Below, in pieces: positions 17,189 through 26,700 of a stretch of 64,000 bases of DNA. Every line of letters begins with the position of its first letter. Positions within the stretch are counted from its first letter, which is position 1. Origin of the DNA: Cellvibrio sp. OA-2007 (GTDB lineage Bacteria > Pseudomonadota > Gammaproteobacteria > Pseudomonadales > Cellvibrionaceae); the NCBI RefSeq assembly GCF_000953825.1, contig NZ_BBUL01000091.1, forward strand, positions 164,514 to 228,513. Direction: 5' to 3'. The notes beneath the pieces are model-generated. The model made no database searches. It was given only the letters and a program-made list of their open reading frames with translations, and was not told the DNA's origin. A program made the position numbers and the translations under genes.

Positions 17189-18999
17189 TGAATCATTTGC
17201 CTCAATACAGTGAAGCCTTGCGTCTGGAACAATTGCTGGGCGACCCAGAGCTGGCCAGCAATTGCCTGTCGTTCGCCAATGCCATGCGTCTGGATGAGCA
17301 GGATGCCTTCCCTGAAGCAGAAGTGTCGTTTTTGCTCGGTCACGGTTTGCCTGAAGCTTATGTGCCTGCGCATTTGGGCGGTACATTTACCTCCAGTGAA
17401 ACATTTTTGGCGCTGGGGCGTGTATTGGCTCGCCGCAATATGACGCTGGCAGTGAGTTACAGCACCATGTTGTGGAGCATGCTGGGTTGGATTGGCGGCT
17501 CCTCGTCGCAGCAACACAAGATTGCGCACTGGGTAATGAAGCAGGGGTTGTTTCCTTGCTTGGCTTATTCGGAGGCCAATCACGGCGCTGATTTAACGGC
17601 GAATGAGCTGACCGCAACGAAAACTCCGCAGGGCGATTACATTCTCAATGGTGAAAAATGGCCGATTAATCGTGCAACCCGCTCGGGCTTTCTGGTGTTG
17701 TTGGCGCGCACCAATGACAGTCTAAACCTGCGCAACCATTCGCTGTTTATCATCAACAAAAATGATCTGGAATCCCGCCATTACTACCATTTGCCGCGGG
17801 TAAAAACCCATGGTCTACACGGTTGCGATATCAGTGGTATCGGTTTTCGCAATTGCTTGATTCCCGCTAGCAGCCTGATTGGTGAAGAGGGGCACGGGTT
17901 GGAGTTGGCACTCAAGGGTTTCCAGATCACTCGTTCATTTTGCAGTGCGTTGTCCTTGGGGGTGGGCGACAGCGCTCTGCGTCTGGTGGCGGATTTTGCG
18001 GCGCATCGCAAACTCTATGGCCGTACCGTGGCCGCCTTGCCCCATGCGCGCGACATTATGGCCAATGCCTATGTATCGCAATTAAATGCGGAGGTGGTTA
18101 GCCTTCTTGCGGCGCGCGGGCTGCACTTTTTTCCCGCGCAGTTTTCTACCTGGTCGAGCATTGCCAAGGTACAGACAACCCATTTGATCGATCATGCCTG
18201 TCAGCAATTGGCTTCTGTATTGGGCGCGCGCTATTACATGCGCGAACAACATGCGGAGGGCATGTTCCAGAAAATTTTGCGCGACGGTTCAATTGTTTCG
18301 GTGTTTGATGGCAGTACCCCTATCTGCTTGGACAGCCTTGCGACACTCTTGCCCAGCCTGGCCAAAATGCGCCGTGCCGATGTGCCCGCAGCGGATACCG
18401 CTGCCCTGTTTGATTTGCGCGCCGAGGTGCCACCACTGAACTTTGCGCAGCTGACCCTGTTTGGTCGCGGACGCGATGCGGTGATTGAAAGCCTGCCCGG
18501 ATTGTTACAAAAACTGGAGCAGTTGCCAGCAGATCACAGCTTGTCGGCCGATCATCTCAGCAATCTGCGCTGCCAAGCCCGGGCGCTGCAGCAATCGGTT
18601 GCGCGGTTGGACGAAGACATTCTGGCCGAACCTATGGTGCGTGGCGCATCCAATAGCCCTCGTCAGTTTGCGCTGGCGGAGCGTTATATCGCCTTGCACT
18701 CCGCCGTTGCTGCGCTGGGCCTCTGGCTGCACAACCTCGACCATATGGGGGTGTTTTTCAAGCAGGCGGTTTGGCTGCACGCCATTCTGCTGCGCCAAGG
18801 TGAATATCAGTTCCGCAGCGGACAATTGCCTGCCGACTTGCTCGACCATCTTTATCCGCAACTGGAGCATCAGTTGAATCAGGGCAAAATGTTCTCGCTG
18901 ATCGACTGGCCGGTCGCCGCTAAAGGTCTGCCGCAAACCCCTCCTGAAAGCCAATCTCACCACCACAAGGAAATTAGTTATGAACGCCATTACGCATGA
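17188..18999 (+). CDS. Long acyl-CoA dehydrogenase-like flavoprotein
   Basis: A 603-residue acyl-CoA dehydrogenase fold (about 1-390) with a ~210-residue C-terminal helical extension. ACAD landmarks are LAYSEANHGADLTANELTA, NGEKWPINRA and RLYGRTVAALP. The position of the catalytic Glu (IYEGT in classical enzymes) reads VFDGST, so Asp374 takes its place. With a FAAL and a free ACP beside it, the likely job is to desaturate an acyl-ACP at C2-C3 before condensation. The ATG at 17188 overlaps the FAAL stop (TGATG) and is better spaced from GGAGG than the GTG at 17185. Confidence 0.85.
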   Translation: MNHLPQYSEALRLEQLLGDPELASNCLSFANAMRLDEQDAFPEAEVSFLLGHGLPEAYVPAHLGGTFTSSETFLALGRVLARRNMTLAVSYSTMLWSMLGWIGGSSSQQHKIAHWVMKQGLFPCLAYSEANHGADLTANELTATKTPQGDYILNGEKWPINRATRSGFLVLLARTNDSLNLRNHSLFIINKNDLESRHYYHLPRVKTHGLHGCDISGIGFRNCLIPASSLIGEEGHGLELALKGFQITRSFCSALSLGVGDSALRLVADFAAHRKLYGRTVAALPHARDIMANAYVSQLNAEVVSLLAARGLHFFPAQFSTWSSIAKVQTTHLIDHACQQLASVLGARYYMREQHAEGMFQKILRDGSIVSVFDGSTPICLDSLATLLPSLAKMRRADVPAADTAALFDLRAEVPPLNFAQLTLFGRGRDAVIESLPGLLQKLEQLPADHSLSADHLSNLRCQARALQQSVARLDEDILAEPMVRGASNSPRQFALAERYIALHSAVAALGLWLHNLDHMGVFFKQAVWLHAILLRQGEYQFRSGQLPADLLDHLYPQLEHQLNQGKMFSLIDWPVAAKGLPQTPPESQSHHHKEISYERHYA

Positions 19000-19240
19000 A
19001 TCGCTCGATCTGCACTCAACCTTGGTCAGCATGTTAGCGAAGGAGCTGCGCCTACCGGAAGCCAGTGTTGAGCCGCATCAACCCCTGACCCAATACGGTT
19101 TGGATTCCATTTCCGCGTTGACCATTGCCGGTGATTTGGAAGACATGCTGGATATGCAATTGCCGGTAACCCTGCTGTGGGATTGCCCAACCATTAACGA
19201 TCTGGCTGAGTCGCTCGCCCAGATGATCAGGGAACGCTAA
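18980..19240 (+). CDS. Stand-alone acyl carrier protein
   Basis: An 86-residue ACP with the phosphopantetheine site GLDS (Ser43) and the flanking helices SALTIAGDLEDMLDM and IPNDLAESLAQ-like C-terminus (TINDLAESLAQMI). It should carry the FAAL-activated acyl chain to the dehydrogenase and then to the NRPS condensation domain. It starts 20 bp inside the preceding gene with its own AAGGA, and its TAA shares a base with the next ATG. Confidence 0.93.
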   Translation: MNAITHESLDLHSTLVSMLAKELRLPEASVEPHQPLTQYGLDSISALTIAGDLEDMLDMQLPVTLLWDCPTINDLAESLAQMIRER

Positions 19241-22200
19241 TGGACACGCTCAAGGATGGGACTGTCCAGGTGGAGGCGCCATTGCCCCACCTGGAGGCCA
19301 GCTATCCCCTGGCGCCGGAGCAACAAGGGCTTTGGTTTTTGCACCGCATGGCACCCGATTGTGGGGCCTATCATCTTTTGTTCAGTTTTGAGGCCGAGAT
19401 CAATTCTGCGCACCGCACGCACTATCAGGCGCTGCTGCCGGCGCTGCTGCGGGACTATCCGATTCTGCGCACCGCGCTGCCCGAAACAGCTGCCGGCCCC
19501 TGCCAGCAGGTTTTTTCATCGGTAGCGGCCGATATCCGCATGACCGATGTGATTGGTATGGATGACTGCCAATTGCGCGAGCTGGCGCGACAGGATAGTC
19601 GCCAGCCATTTAATCTCGCCCAACCTCCGCTATGGCGTGTGCATCTTTACCGGCGCAGTGCCAATCGCTGGCTGGTGGTCGCAGTTGCACACCATTTGCT
19701 GCTCGACTTTTGGTCGCTGGGGCTGCTTTTACAAGATGTCTGCCAACGTTTGGGGCTGCCCATTCCCAGTAGTACCCAGCCGGATGGGCAGGGTTACGGT
19801 GTACGTGCCGAGAGTTTGCAGGTTGTGCCAGAAGCCCGGCAGGCGCAATGGCGTGATTATTGGTGCGAGCAACTGAAAGGCATTCCCCCCGCCCACGGTA
19901 TACCGCTGGATCAGCCGCGCCAACGCCTGCAATCCTACGAGGGGCGTTCGTTGGCCTTTAGTTTGAGCCGCGAAACCAGCGATCAGCTCAAAGCCCTGAC
20001 GCGCGCGCGCGGTGTGACCCCGTTTATGACCTTTCTCGCTACCTGGGCCATCAGTCTTCACAGTCTGTGTGGCGATGAAGACTGGGTGATCTCATCGCCC
20101 GTGGCGGGCCGTTTGGCGCGTGCGGAGCGGCAGCAGCTGGGGCAGTTCGTCAATACCCTCGCATTGCGTGTGGGGGTTGATGGCAAGCAAACCTTTGCGG
20201 AGGTGTTGCAACAGGTGCGCGAGCGGGTGATTGGCGCAATCAAGCATCAAGATTGCCCCTTTCCCTGGTTGGTAGAGCAGCTGGCACCGGAGCGCGACCC
20301 AGGTTTAGCGCCCCTCAGCCAGATAGGTTTCTCCTGGGAGCGCCTGCCATTGCTGGCGGATTTTGAAGGTTTTTTCCTGCCGGAGCCGCCCGCGCAGGTG
20401 CTGCGGTTTGACGAGGTGATGCTGAGCCCGTTTGCGGTGCCGCAACAGGAAGGCCAGCTCGAACTGCAACTCGAAATGGGCGGCGAGCGCGATGGCGCAT
20501 ATACCGGGCAGTTAAAATATGTGACTGGGCTGTTTACCCCTGCCAGCGCCCAGCGCGTGCGCGACAATTTTATGCGCTGGGTAAAAACGCTGGTTGCTAA
20601 TCCCGAGACACCCATCAACCAATTGCAAACCCTCAGTGAAGAACAGCAACAGCTGTTGCTGCAGTTGGGGCGGGGGCCGGAGCGTCTCTGGTATCCACCC
20701 CATGCGCAATTCGGGATGGATGAAATTCTGGGCGATATCGCCGAGCGGGTGAAAACCACGCCCGATGCACTGGCGGTAATGGATGGCCAGCAGCGCTACA
20801 GCTACCAACAACTCTGGGCGCGGGCGCACAGCATTGCCGGTGCGTTGGCTGCACAAGGTGTCGCACCGCAAACCCATGTCGGCCTGTTCTTGCACCGCCA
20901 TTGCGATCTGCTGGCCAGCATTTTGGGCGTGTGGCTTTGCGGCGCTGCCTATGTTCCGCTGGATCCCAACTTTCCCGCAGAGCGCTTGGCCTATATCGCC
21001 GAAGATGCCCAACTGCACTTATTGCTCACTGAAAGCGCGCTGCTGAATGATTTACCGCTGCCGATGGCCTGTCTGGTGGTAGATCAGCCACTGGCTGCCA
21101 ATGCGGGTTTCCAGCCAGTTCACGGCCAAGCGGCGTATATTCTTTACACCTCAGGCTCTACCGGCAAACCCAAAGGTGTGCGGGTGGGACATGCCTCGCT
21201 GCGCAACTTTCTGCTCTCTATGCAAGAGTTGCTGGGTTGGGACGCACAGCATCGGCTGTTGGCAATCACGACTACGGCGTTTGATATCTCGCTGTTGGAG
21301 CTGTTTTTGCCAATGTTGGGTGGTGGCAGCCTGATGATTGCCGATAACAGCACCAGTCACGACGGTCAGGCATTGGCGCGTTGCCTCAATGACCATGGCA
21401 TTAATTGCCTGCAGGCGACACCGGCGAGCTGGAAAATGCTGCTCGATGCGGGTTGGCAAGCCGCGCCGGGTTTTACCGCTCTCTGTGGTGGTGAGGCACT
21501 GACACCCGATCTCGCCAGTCGCCTACACGCTCAGGTTGAACATCTGTGGAATGTTTACGGCCCGACTGAAACCACGGTCTGGTCTACCGCCAGCCGCTTG
21601 GAGCCGGGCACTAACATTCACTTGGGGCAGCCGCTGGCCAATACGCAATTGTATGTGCTGGATGCCGAAGGTCAGCTCGCCGCTCCCGGCGCGTTTGGTG
21701 AACTTTGGATTGGCGGTACAGGTCTGGCGTTGGATTACTGGCGCCGCCCTGAATTGACGCAGGAAAAATTCACCTATCTACCTCAGTTGCGCAGTGCGGG
21801 TCGCCTCTATCGCACCGGCGATAAGGTGCGCTGGAACAGCCTTAACCAACTGGAGCACCATGGCCGCCTTGACTTCCAGGTCAAATTGCGTGGCTACCGC
21901 ATCGAGCTGGGTGAGATTGAGCAGCTCATCAAACAGAGTGCAGGTGTTAAGGATGCACTGGTGATTGTGCGTGAAGACCGCCCCGGCGATACCCGTTTGG
22001 TGGCGTATCTCATTGCAGATGAAGCACTCGATCAGGCCGTGATAAGCGCACAGTTGGCGGAAAAATTACCGGCCTATATGCTGCCAAGCGCGTGGGTCAA
22101 GCTGGCTGCTTTTCCCGAGACACCCAACCGCAAGGTAGATCGCAAAGCCCTGCCCAAGCCCAGTTATGACGATACCGGCCGCACCTATCGCGCACCTGCG

Positions 22201-23259
22201 GATGCGTTGCAAATGCAGTTGGCAGGCTTGTTCGGTGAATTGCTCGATATGAGCAATGTGGGGGCTGACGATGATTTTTTTGCCTTGGGCGGCCACTCAC
22301 TGCTGGCGGTGCAATTGCTCTCTGCTATTCGCCGCCTGACCGGCGCCGATCTGGCACTGGCCGATTTACTGCAACACAAAACCGTGGCCAGTTTGGCTGC
22401 GCGTATCCGCAACCATAGCGATCAAACAGGGGGGATGAACATTACCTTGCGCGCCGGTGTGGATACCCAACCGCTGTGGCTATTTCACCCCATCGGCGGC
22501 AATGTGTTCTGCTATCTGGAATTGGTGCGTCAGCTCAATCCCGCGCGCCCGGTCATCGCCTTTCAGGCACCGGGTCTGGATGATATGGATGCCGCTGAAG
22601 TCAGTATCGAAAATATGGCTAGCCTCTACCTGGAGCAGCTGCGCCAGTTACAACCGGAAGGGCCTTACTTGCTGGGTGGCTGGTGTTTTGGTGGCACTCT
22701 CGCGTTTGAGGTTGCACGGCAACTGCAGCGTTCCGGCGAGTGGGTGGATGGCGTCGTACTGATCGATACCCGCGCGCCCATCGAAGCGAATGTGCCAGCG
22801 GATTCGGATGACGCCACCTTGCTGTCCTGGTTTGCCCGCGATCTGGCCACCCCCTACGGCAAAAGCTTGCGCATCGCGCCGGAAACTCTGCGCGAACTCG
22901 CTCCGGAACACATGTTTAGCCATGTGCTGGATGAGGCTAAAGCCATTGGCGTTCTGCCGTTGGATGCGGATGTGGCGGCACTGGAGCGTTACTTCCAAGT
23001 GTACATAGGCAATGGTATCGCCCTGCGCCTTTATTTCCCGGAACCTGAGCCTCTGCCATTACTCTTGTTGCGCGCGCTCGATGAGCAAGAAGATTACGGC
23101 CCCAGTTTGGGGTGGAGTGAACTGGCCGCTGCCGGCCTGACCCAAATCGATCTGGCGGGCGATCACAACTCCATTATGTATGCACCTCAGGCGCAAGCTG
23201 TCGCCAGTGCTATCGATAACCATTTTTCACTGAAACCCCACAAAGGATTTGCCGCATGA
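19240..23259 (+). CDS. Single-module NRPS: C-A-PCP-TE, predicted glycine-activating
   Basis: 1339 residues. The condensation domain (about 20-450) has HHLLLDFWS at 151-159. The adenylation domain (about 500-975) has LYTSGSTGKPKGV (about 636), FDIS (Asp682), YGPTETTVW, YRTGDKVRW and NRKVDRKALP. The PCP has LGGHSLL with Ser1020. The type I thioesterase (about 1060-1339) has GGWCFGG with Cys1149 as nucleophile, LIDTRAP and GDHNSIM for Asp and His. The specificity residues read by hand are D-I-L-Q-L-G-V-V-W plus the A10 Lys, close to glycine codes. It would condense the ACP-bound acyl chain with the amino acid and release the product. Confidence 0.92.
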   Translation: MDTLKDGTVQVEAPLPHLEASYPLAPEQQGLWFLHRMAPDCGAYHLLFSFEAEINSAHRTHYQALLPALLRDYPILRTALPETAAGPCQQVFSSVAADIRMTDVIGMDDCQLRELARQDSRQPFNLAQPPLWRVHLYRRSANRWLVVAVAHHLLLDFWSLGLLLQDVCQRLGLPIPSSTQPDGQGYGVRAESLQVVPEARQAQWRDYWCEQLKGIPPAHGIPLDQPRQRLQSYEGRSLAFSLSRETSDQLKALTRARGVTPFMTFLATWAISLHSLCGDEDWVISSPVAGRLARAERQQLGQFVNTLALRVGVDGKQTFAEVLQQVRERVIGAIKHQDCPFPWLVEQLAPERDPGLAPLSQIGFSWERLPLLADFEGFFLPEPPAQVLRFDEVMLSPFAVPQQEGQLELQLEMGGERDGAYTGQLKYVTGLFTPASAQRVRDNFMRWVKTLVANPETPINQLQTLSEEQQQLLLQLGRGPERLWYPPHAQFGMDEILGDIAERVKTTPDALAVMDGQQRYSYQQLWARAHSIAGALAAQGVAPQTHVGLFLHRHCDLLASILGVWLCGAAYVPLDPNFPAERLAYIAEDAQLHLLLTESALLNDLPLPMACLVVDQPLAANAGFQPVHGQAAYILYTSGSTGKPKGVRVGHASLRNFLLSMQELLGWDAQHRLLAITTTAFDISLLELFLPMLGGGSLMIADNSTSHDGQALARCLNDHGINCLQATPASWKMLLDAGWQAAPGFTALCGGEALTPDLASRLHAQVEHLWNVYGPTETTVWSTASRLEPGTNIHLGQPLANTQLYVLDAEGQLAAPGAFGELWIGGTGLALDYWRRPELTQEKFTYLPQLRSAGRLYRTGDKVRWNSLNQLEHHGRLDFQVKLRGYRIELGEIEQLIKQSAGVKDALVIVREDRPGDTRLVAYLIADEALDQAVISAQLAEKLPAYMLPSAWVKLAAFPETPNRKVDRKALPKPSYDDTGRTYRAPADALQMQLAGLFGELLDMSNVGADDDFFALGGHSLLAVQLLSAIRRLTGADLALADLLQHKTVASLAARIRNHSDQTGGMNITLRAGVDTQPLWLFHPIGGNVFCYLELVRQLNPARPVIAFQAPGLDDMDAAEVSIENMASLYLEQLRQLQPEGPYLLGGWCFGGTLAFEVARQLQRSGEWVDGVVLIDTRAPIEANVPADSDDATLLSWFARDLATPYGKSLRIAPETLRELAPEHMFSHVLDEAKAIGVLPLDADVAALERYFQVYIGNGIALRLYFPEPEPLPLLLLRALDEQEDYGPSLGWSELAAAGLTQIDLAGDHNSIMYAPQAQAVASAIDNHFSLKPHKGFAA

Positions 23260-23699
23260 TTCACGCCGATTATCACTATCACCTGAATATCGACCCCGAT
23301 GTGGGGTTTGATTATCTGGCCAACCCGCTCAATGACCAGTATTGGCAAAGCTCCTGTGCCGCGGTGGAAATGGCTGCCGCCGAGCCGGCGGTTGGTGCCC
23401 AGTACAAAATCAAGTTCAACTTTCTGGGGCGCACGATGGATTTTGCCTGCCAGATTACCGAGCGCGACCCGCTCAAGCGTTACGCCTTCGCAGTGCTTGA
23501 GGGGCCTTTTATTTACCGGGGCTGCTATGACTTTACCCCCACGGCGGAAGGGCTCGATGTGCATTGGCAGTTTGAAGCGGAACCCGGTCGGTTCTTCGGG
23601 ATTATCCCGGCCAGCTTGTTGCGCAAAGTATTGGTTAGCCAGGTGGAACGCGACTTGGTGAAACTCCGGCGCCTGCTGCCTGCGGCACAACCAGCCTAA
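23256..23699 (+). CDS. SRPBCC (START-like) family protein
   Basis: A 147-residue protein with the helix-grip pattern of the SRPBCC superfamily: DPDVGFDYLANPLNDQYWQ at the N-terminus, alternating strands, then ASLLRKVLVSQVERDLVKLRRLL as the long C-terminal helix. Members hold hydrophobic ligands in a deep pocket; some are cyclases or lipid carriers. It overlaps the NRPS stop by 4 bp, so it probably handles the released lipid, either modifying it or passing it to the exporter. No catalytic residue can be assigned. Confidence 0.75.
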   Translation: MIHADYHYHLNIDPDVGFDYLANPLNDQYWQSSCAAVEMAAAEPAVGAQYKIKFNFLGRTMDFACQITERDPLKRYAFAVLEGPFIYRGCYDFTPTAEGLDVHWQFEAEPGRFFGIIPASLLRKVLVSQVERDLVKLRRLLPAAQPA

Positions 23700-23728
23700 C
23701 TTATTCACATTTTTCGGAGCCATCTGTC

Positions 23729-26700
23729 ATGAACCGTTACGCCCGTACACTGCTCGCCTACCGCCGCTGGGTGATTGCTATCACCTTGCTGATTACTGCC
23801 GTTTTGGCGTCGTTCGCCTCTACGGTAAAAATTGTGATTGACCCTGCCGAGCTGGCGCCTCAGGGGCACCCACTGATTAAAGCCACCAATAAAGTAGAAG
23901 CTGTTTTTGGATCCAAATACTTGATGCTGATTGGCATTACTGCCGAGCAGGGCGATATTTTTCAACCTGCCGTATTGGGTGCAGTTGAACGCATCACCCG
24001 CAAATTGGAGGCAACGGATGGCGTGGTGCAAACCACACTGCTCAGCCTGGCCGCCCGTCAAGCCAAAGGTATTCACGCGACCGAAGACGGCTTTGAAGCC
24101 AAACCATTGTTGGCTTCAGGCGCGTTGGACGCCGCGGCAATGGCACAGCTTAAAGCCGCATTGGCGGAAAACCCGTTATATCTGAACACGATTGTTTCTG
24201 CCGATATGCGCACCGCTGCCATTTTGGTGGAATTGAAAGAGCGCTCAGATGGTTTCCAAAAAATGCTTGAACCGGTTCACGCCATTATCGATGCAGAGCG
24301 CCGCGAAGGTATCGCCATCACGCTGGGTGGCAACCCGGTTTATCTCGATAAAACCGAGGTGTTTGCACAGCGTATTAATCTGTTATTCCCGCTGGCCATC
24401 CTGATTATCGGGCTGTTGCATTTTGAAGCCTTCCGCACCAAGCAGGGTTTGATTTTGCCACTGGTAACCGCGCTGATGGCGGTGGCTTGGGGCATGGGGT
24501 TGATGGGTTTGCTCAAGCGCCCGATGGATATTTTTAATTCGCCCACACCGATTTTAATTTTGGCGGTGGCGGCGGGGCATGCGGTGCAATTGCTCAAACG
24601 CTACTACGAAGAATATGCGCGCCTGCGCAGCGAATCGCCGCAGATGGATGCTAAGGCCGCTAACTATGAAGCCGTTATTTTATCTATCGCGGGTGTCGGC
24701 CCCGTCATGCTGATTGCAGGCTCGGTTGCCGCACTCGGATTTTTCTCGCTGATGGTTTTTGATATAGCCACGATTCGCGCGTTTGGTTTATTTACCGGTA
24801 TGGGCATTCTGAGTGCGTTGGTGCTGGAGATGACGTTTATTCCCGCCGTGCGTTCGCTGTTGCCGGCACCCAGCGAGAAGGATATCAACAACGAATTGCG
24901 CGAGCGTTTTTGGGGGCGTTTCCCGCGTTGGTTGGGCGCGCAGTTAGCCTGTTACAACAAGCGCCGTGGATTGTATGCAATCACGGCATTATTGGTATTG
25001 GTATCGGCCTGGGGCATGAGCCGTATCAATATCGATAACGCCACCAAAAACTTTTTTGCCGAGGGTCTGCCAATCCAACAGGATGACAGTTTTCTCAATC
25101 AGCAATTGGGCGGCACCAACAGTTTGTACATCATGGTGGAAGGGAAGGCGGCAGATGCGATAAAAGATCCGCAATTGCTCGCGGGTATTGAGCACATCCA
25201 GCGTTTTGCCGAAGCGCAACCCCATGTTGGCAAAACCCTATCACTGGTGGATTACATCAAGCGTATGCATCAAGCAATGAATGCAGAAGCAGGTGACGCA
25301 CAATCAGTACCTACCGACGGTAATTTAATTGCGCAATATTTGCTGTTGTATTCCATGTCGGGCGAGCCGGGCGATTTTGACTCGTTTGTCGATTACCAAT
25401 ACCAGAATGCAAAAATTACACTGTTACTCAAAACCGGTAGCAATGCCTATATCAAAACATTGGTCGCAAAATTGGAAGCAGAAACGCGCAAAACCTTTGG
25501 TGATACCGCGACTATTCGTTTTGGTGGCGATGTAGCACAAACCATCGCACTCACCGATACCATGGTAGAGGGCAAACTGCGCAACATTATGCAAATTGCT
25601 CTGGCTATTTTTGTTATCTCCGCCATCGCGTTCCGCTCGTTGACTGCAGGCGTTATTGTTCTGGTGCCATTGGCCTTGGCCGTGGTTGTGGTCTTTGGGG
25701 TGATGGGGGTGGCCGGTATTCCCCTGAATATTCCCAACTCATTAATCTCTGCTATGGCGGTTGGTATAGGTGCGGATTACGCTATTTATTGGCTTTATCG
25801 TATGCGGGAAGAAGTTGGCAAAGGTATTGAAGGTAACGCCGCCGTTATCAATACCCAAGGCAGTGCTGGTAAAGCCGCGTTATTTGTTGCCACGGCGGTT
25901 GCGGGCGGTTACGCAGTCTTGTCATTGTCGATTGGCTACAACGTCCATCTGTGGTTGAGCATGTTTATTGTAATCGCCATGTTGGTCAGCGTATTGGCCG
26001 CAATCACCCTGATTCCAGCCTTGGTATTAAGTTGGCGCCCCGGTTTTATTTTTAATGCGCGCCGCACTTCACCGCTGAAAATGATCACCTTGTTTGCACT
26101 GGGGGCGGCACTGGTCACCTTGGTTGGTGGCATCGCTAGCGCTAAGGCCGATGAAGTTAACGCCACAGAAATCATGCAAAAAAGTTACAGCGCAGTGAAA
26201 TTAAAAGATTCACAAGGCAGCGCAACCTTCACGCTCACTAATAATCGCGGCGTAAGCCGCGTGCGCAAAACCCAAGGGTTTACCCGTTTGGTGGAAGGTG
26301 GCGATGACAACATGCGCTTGGTGCGTTTTCTATCGCCTGCCGATATCAAAGGCACATCCACGTTATTGATTGAAAATAGCAGCGGCGATGACAGTCTCTG
26401 GGTGTACTTGCCGGCATTGGGTAAAGTGCGCCGCTTATCGGCCTCCAATAAGCGTGACAGTTTTGTCGGCACTGATTTCAGTTACGGCGATATAGTTGGC
26501 CATAAACCAGCGGACTGGCAGCACACACTGATGGGCAGCGAGCAAATCAATGGAGTCGATTGTTATGTGATTGAGTCGCTGCCCGCGTCTGCTGCGGTTA
26601 AACAGCAGACCGGTTACAGCAAGCGCAAAAGTTGGATTGCCAAAACCCACTTTGTTGCATTGCGCACCGATTTTTGGGATACCAGCAACCGCGAGCTCAA

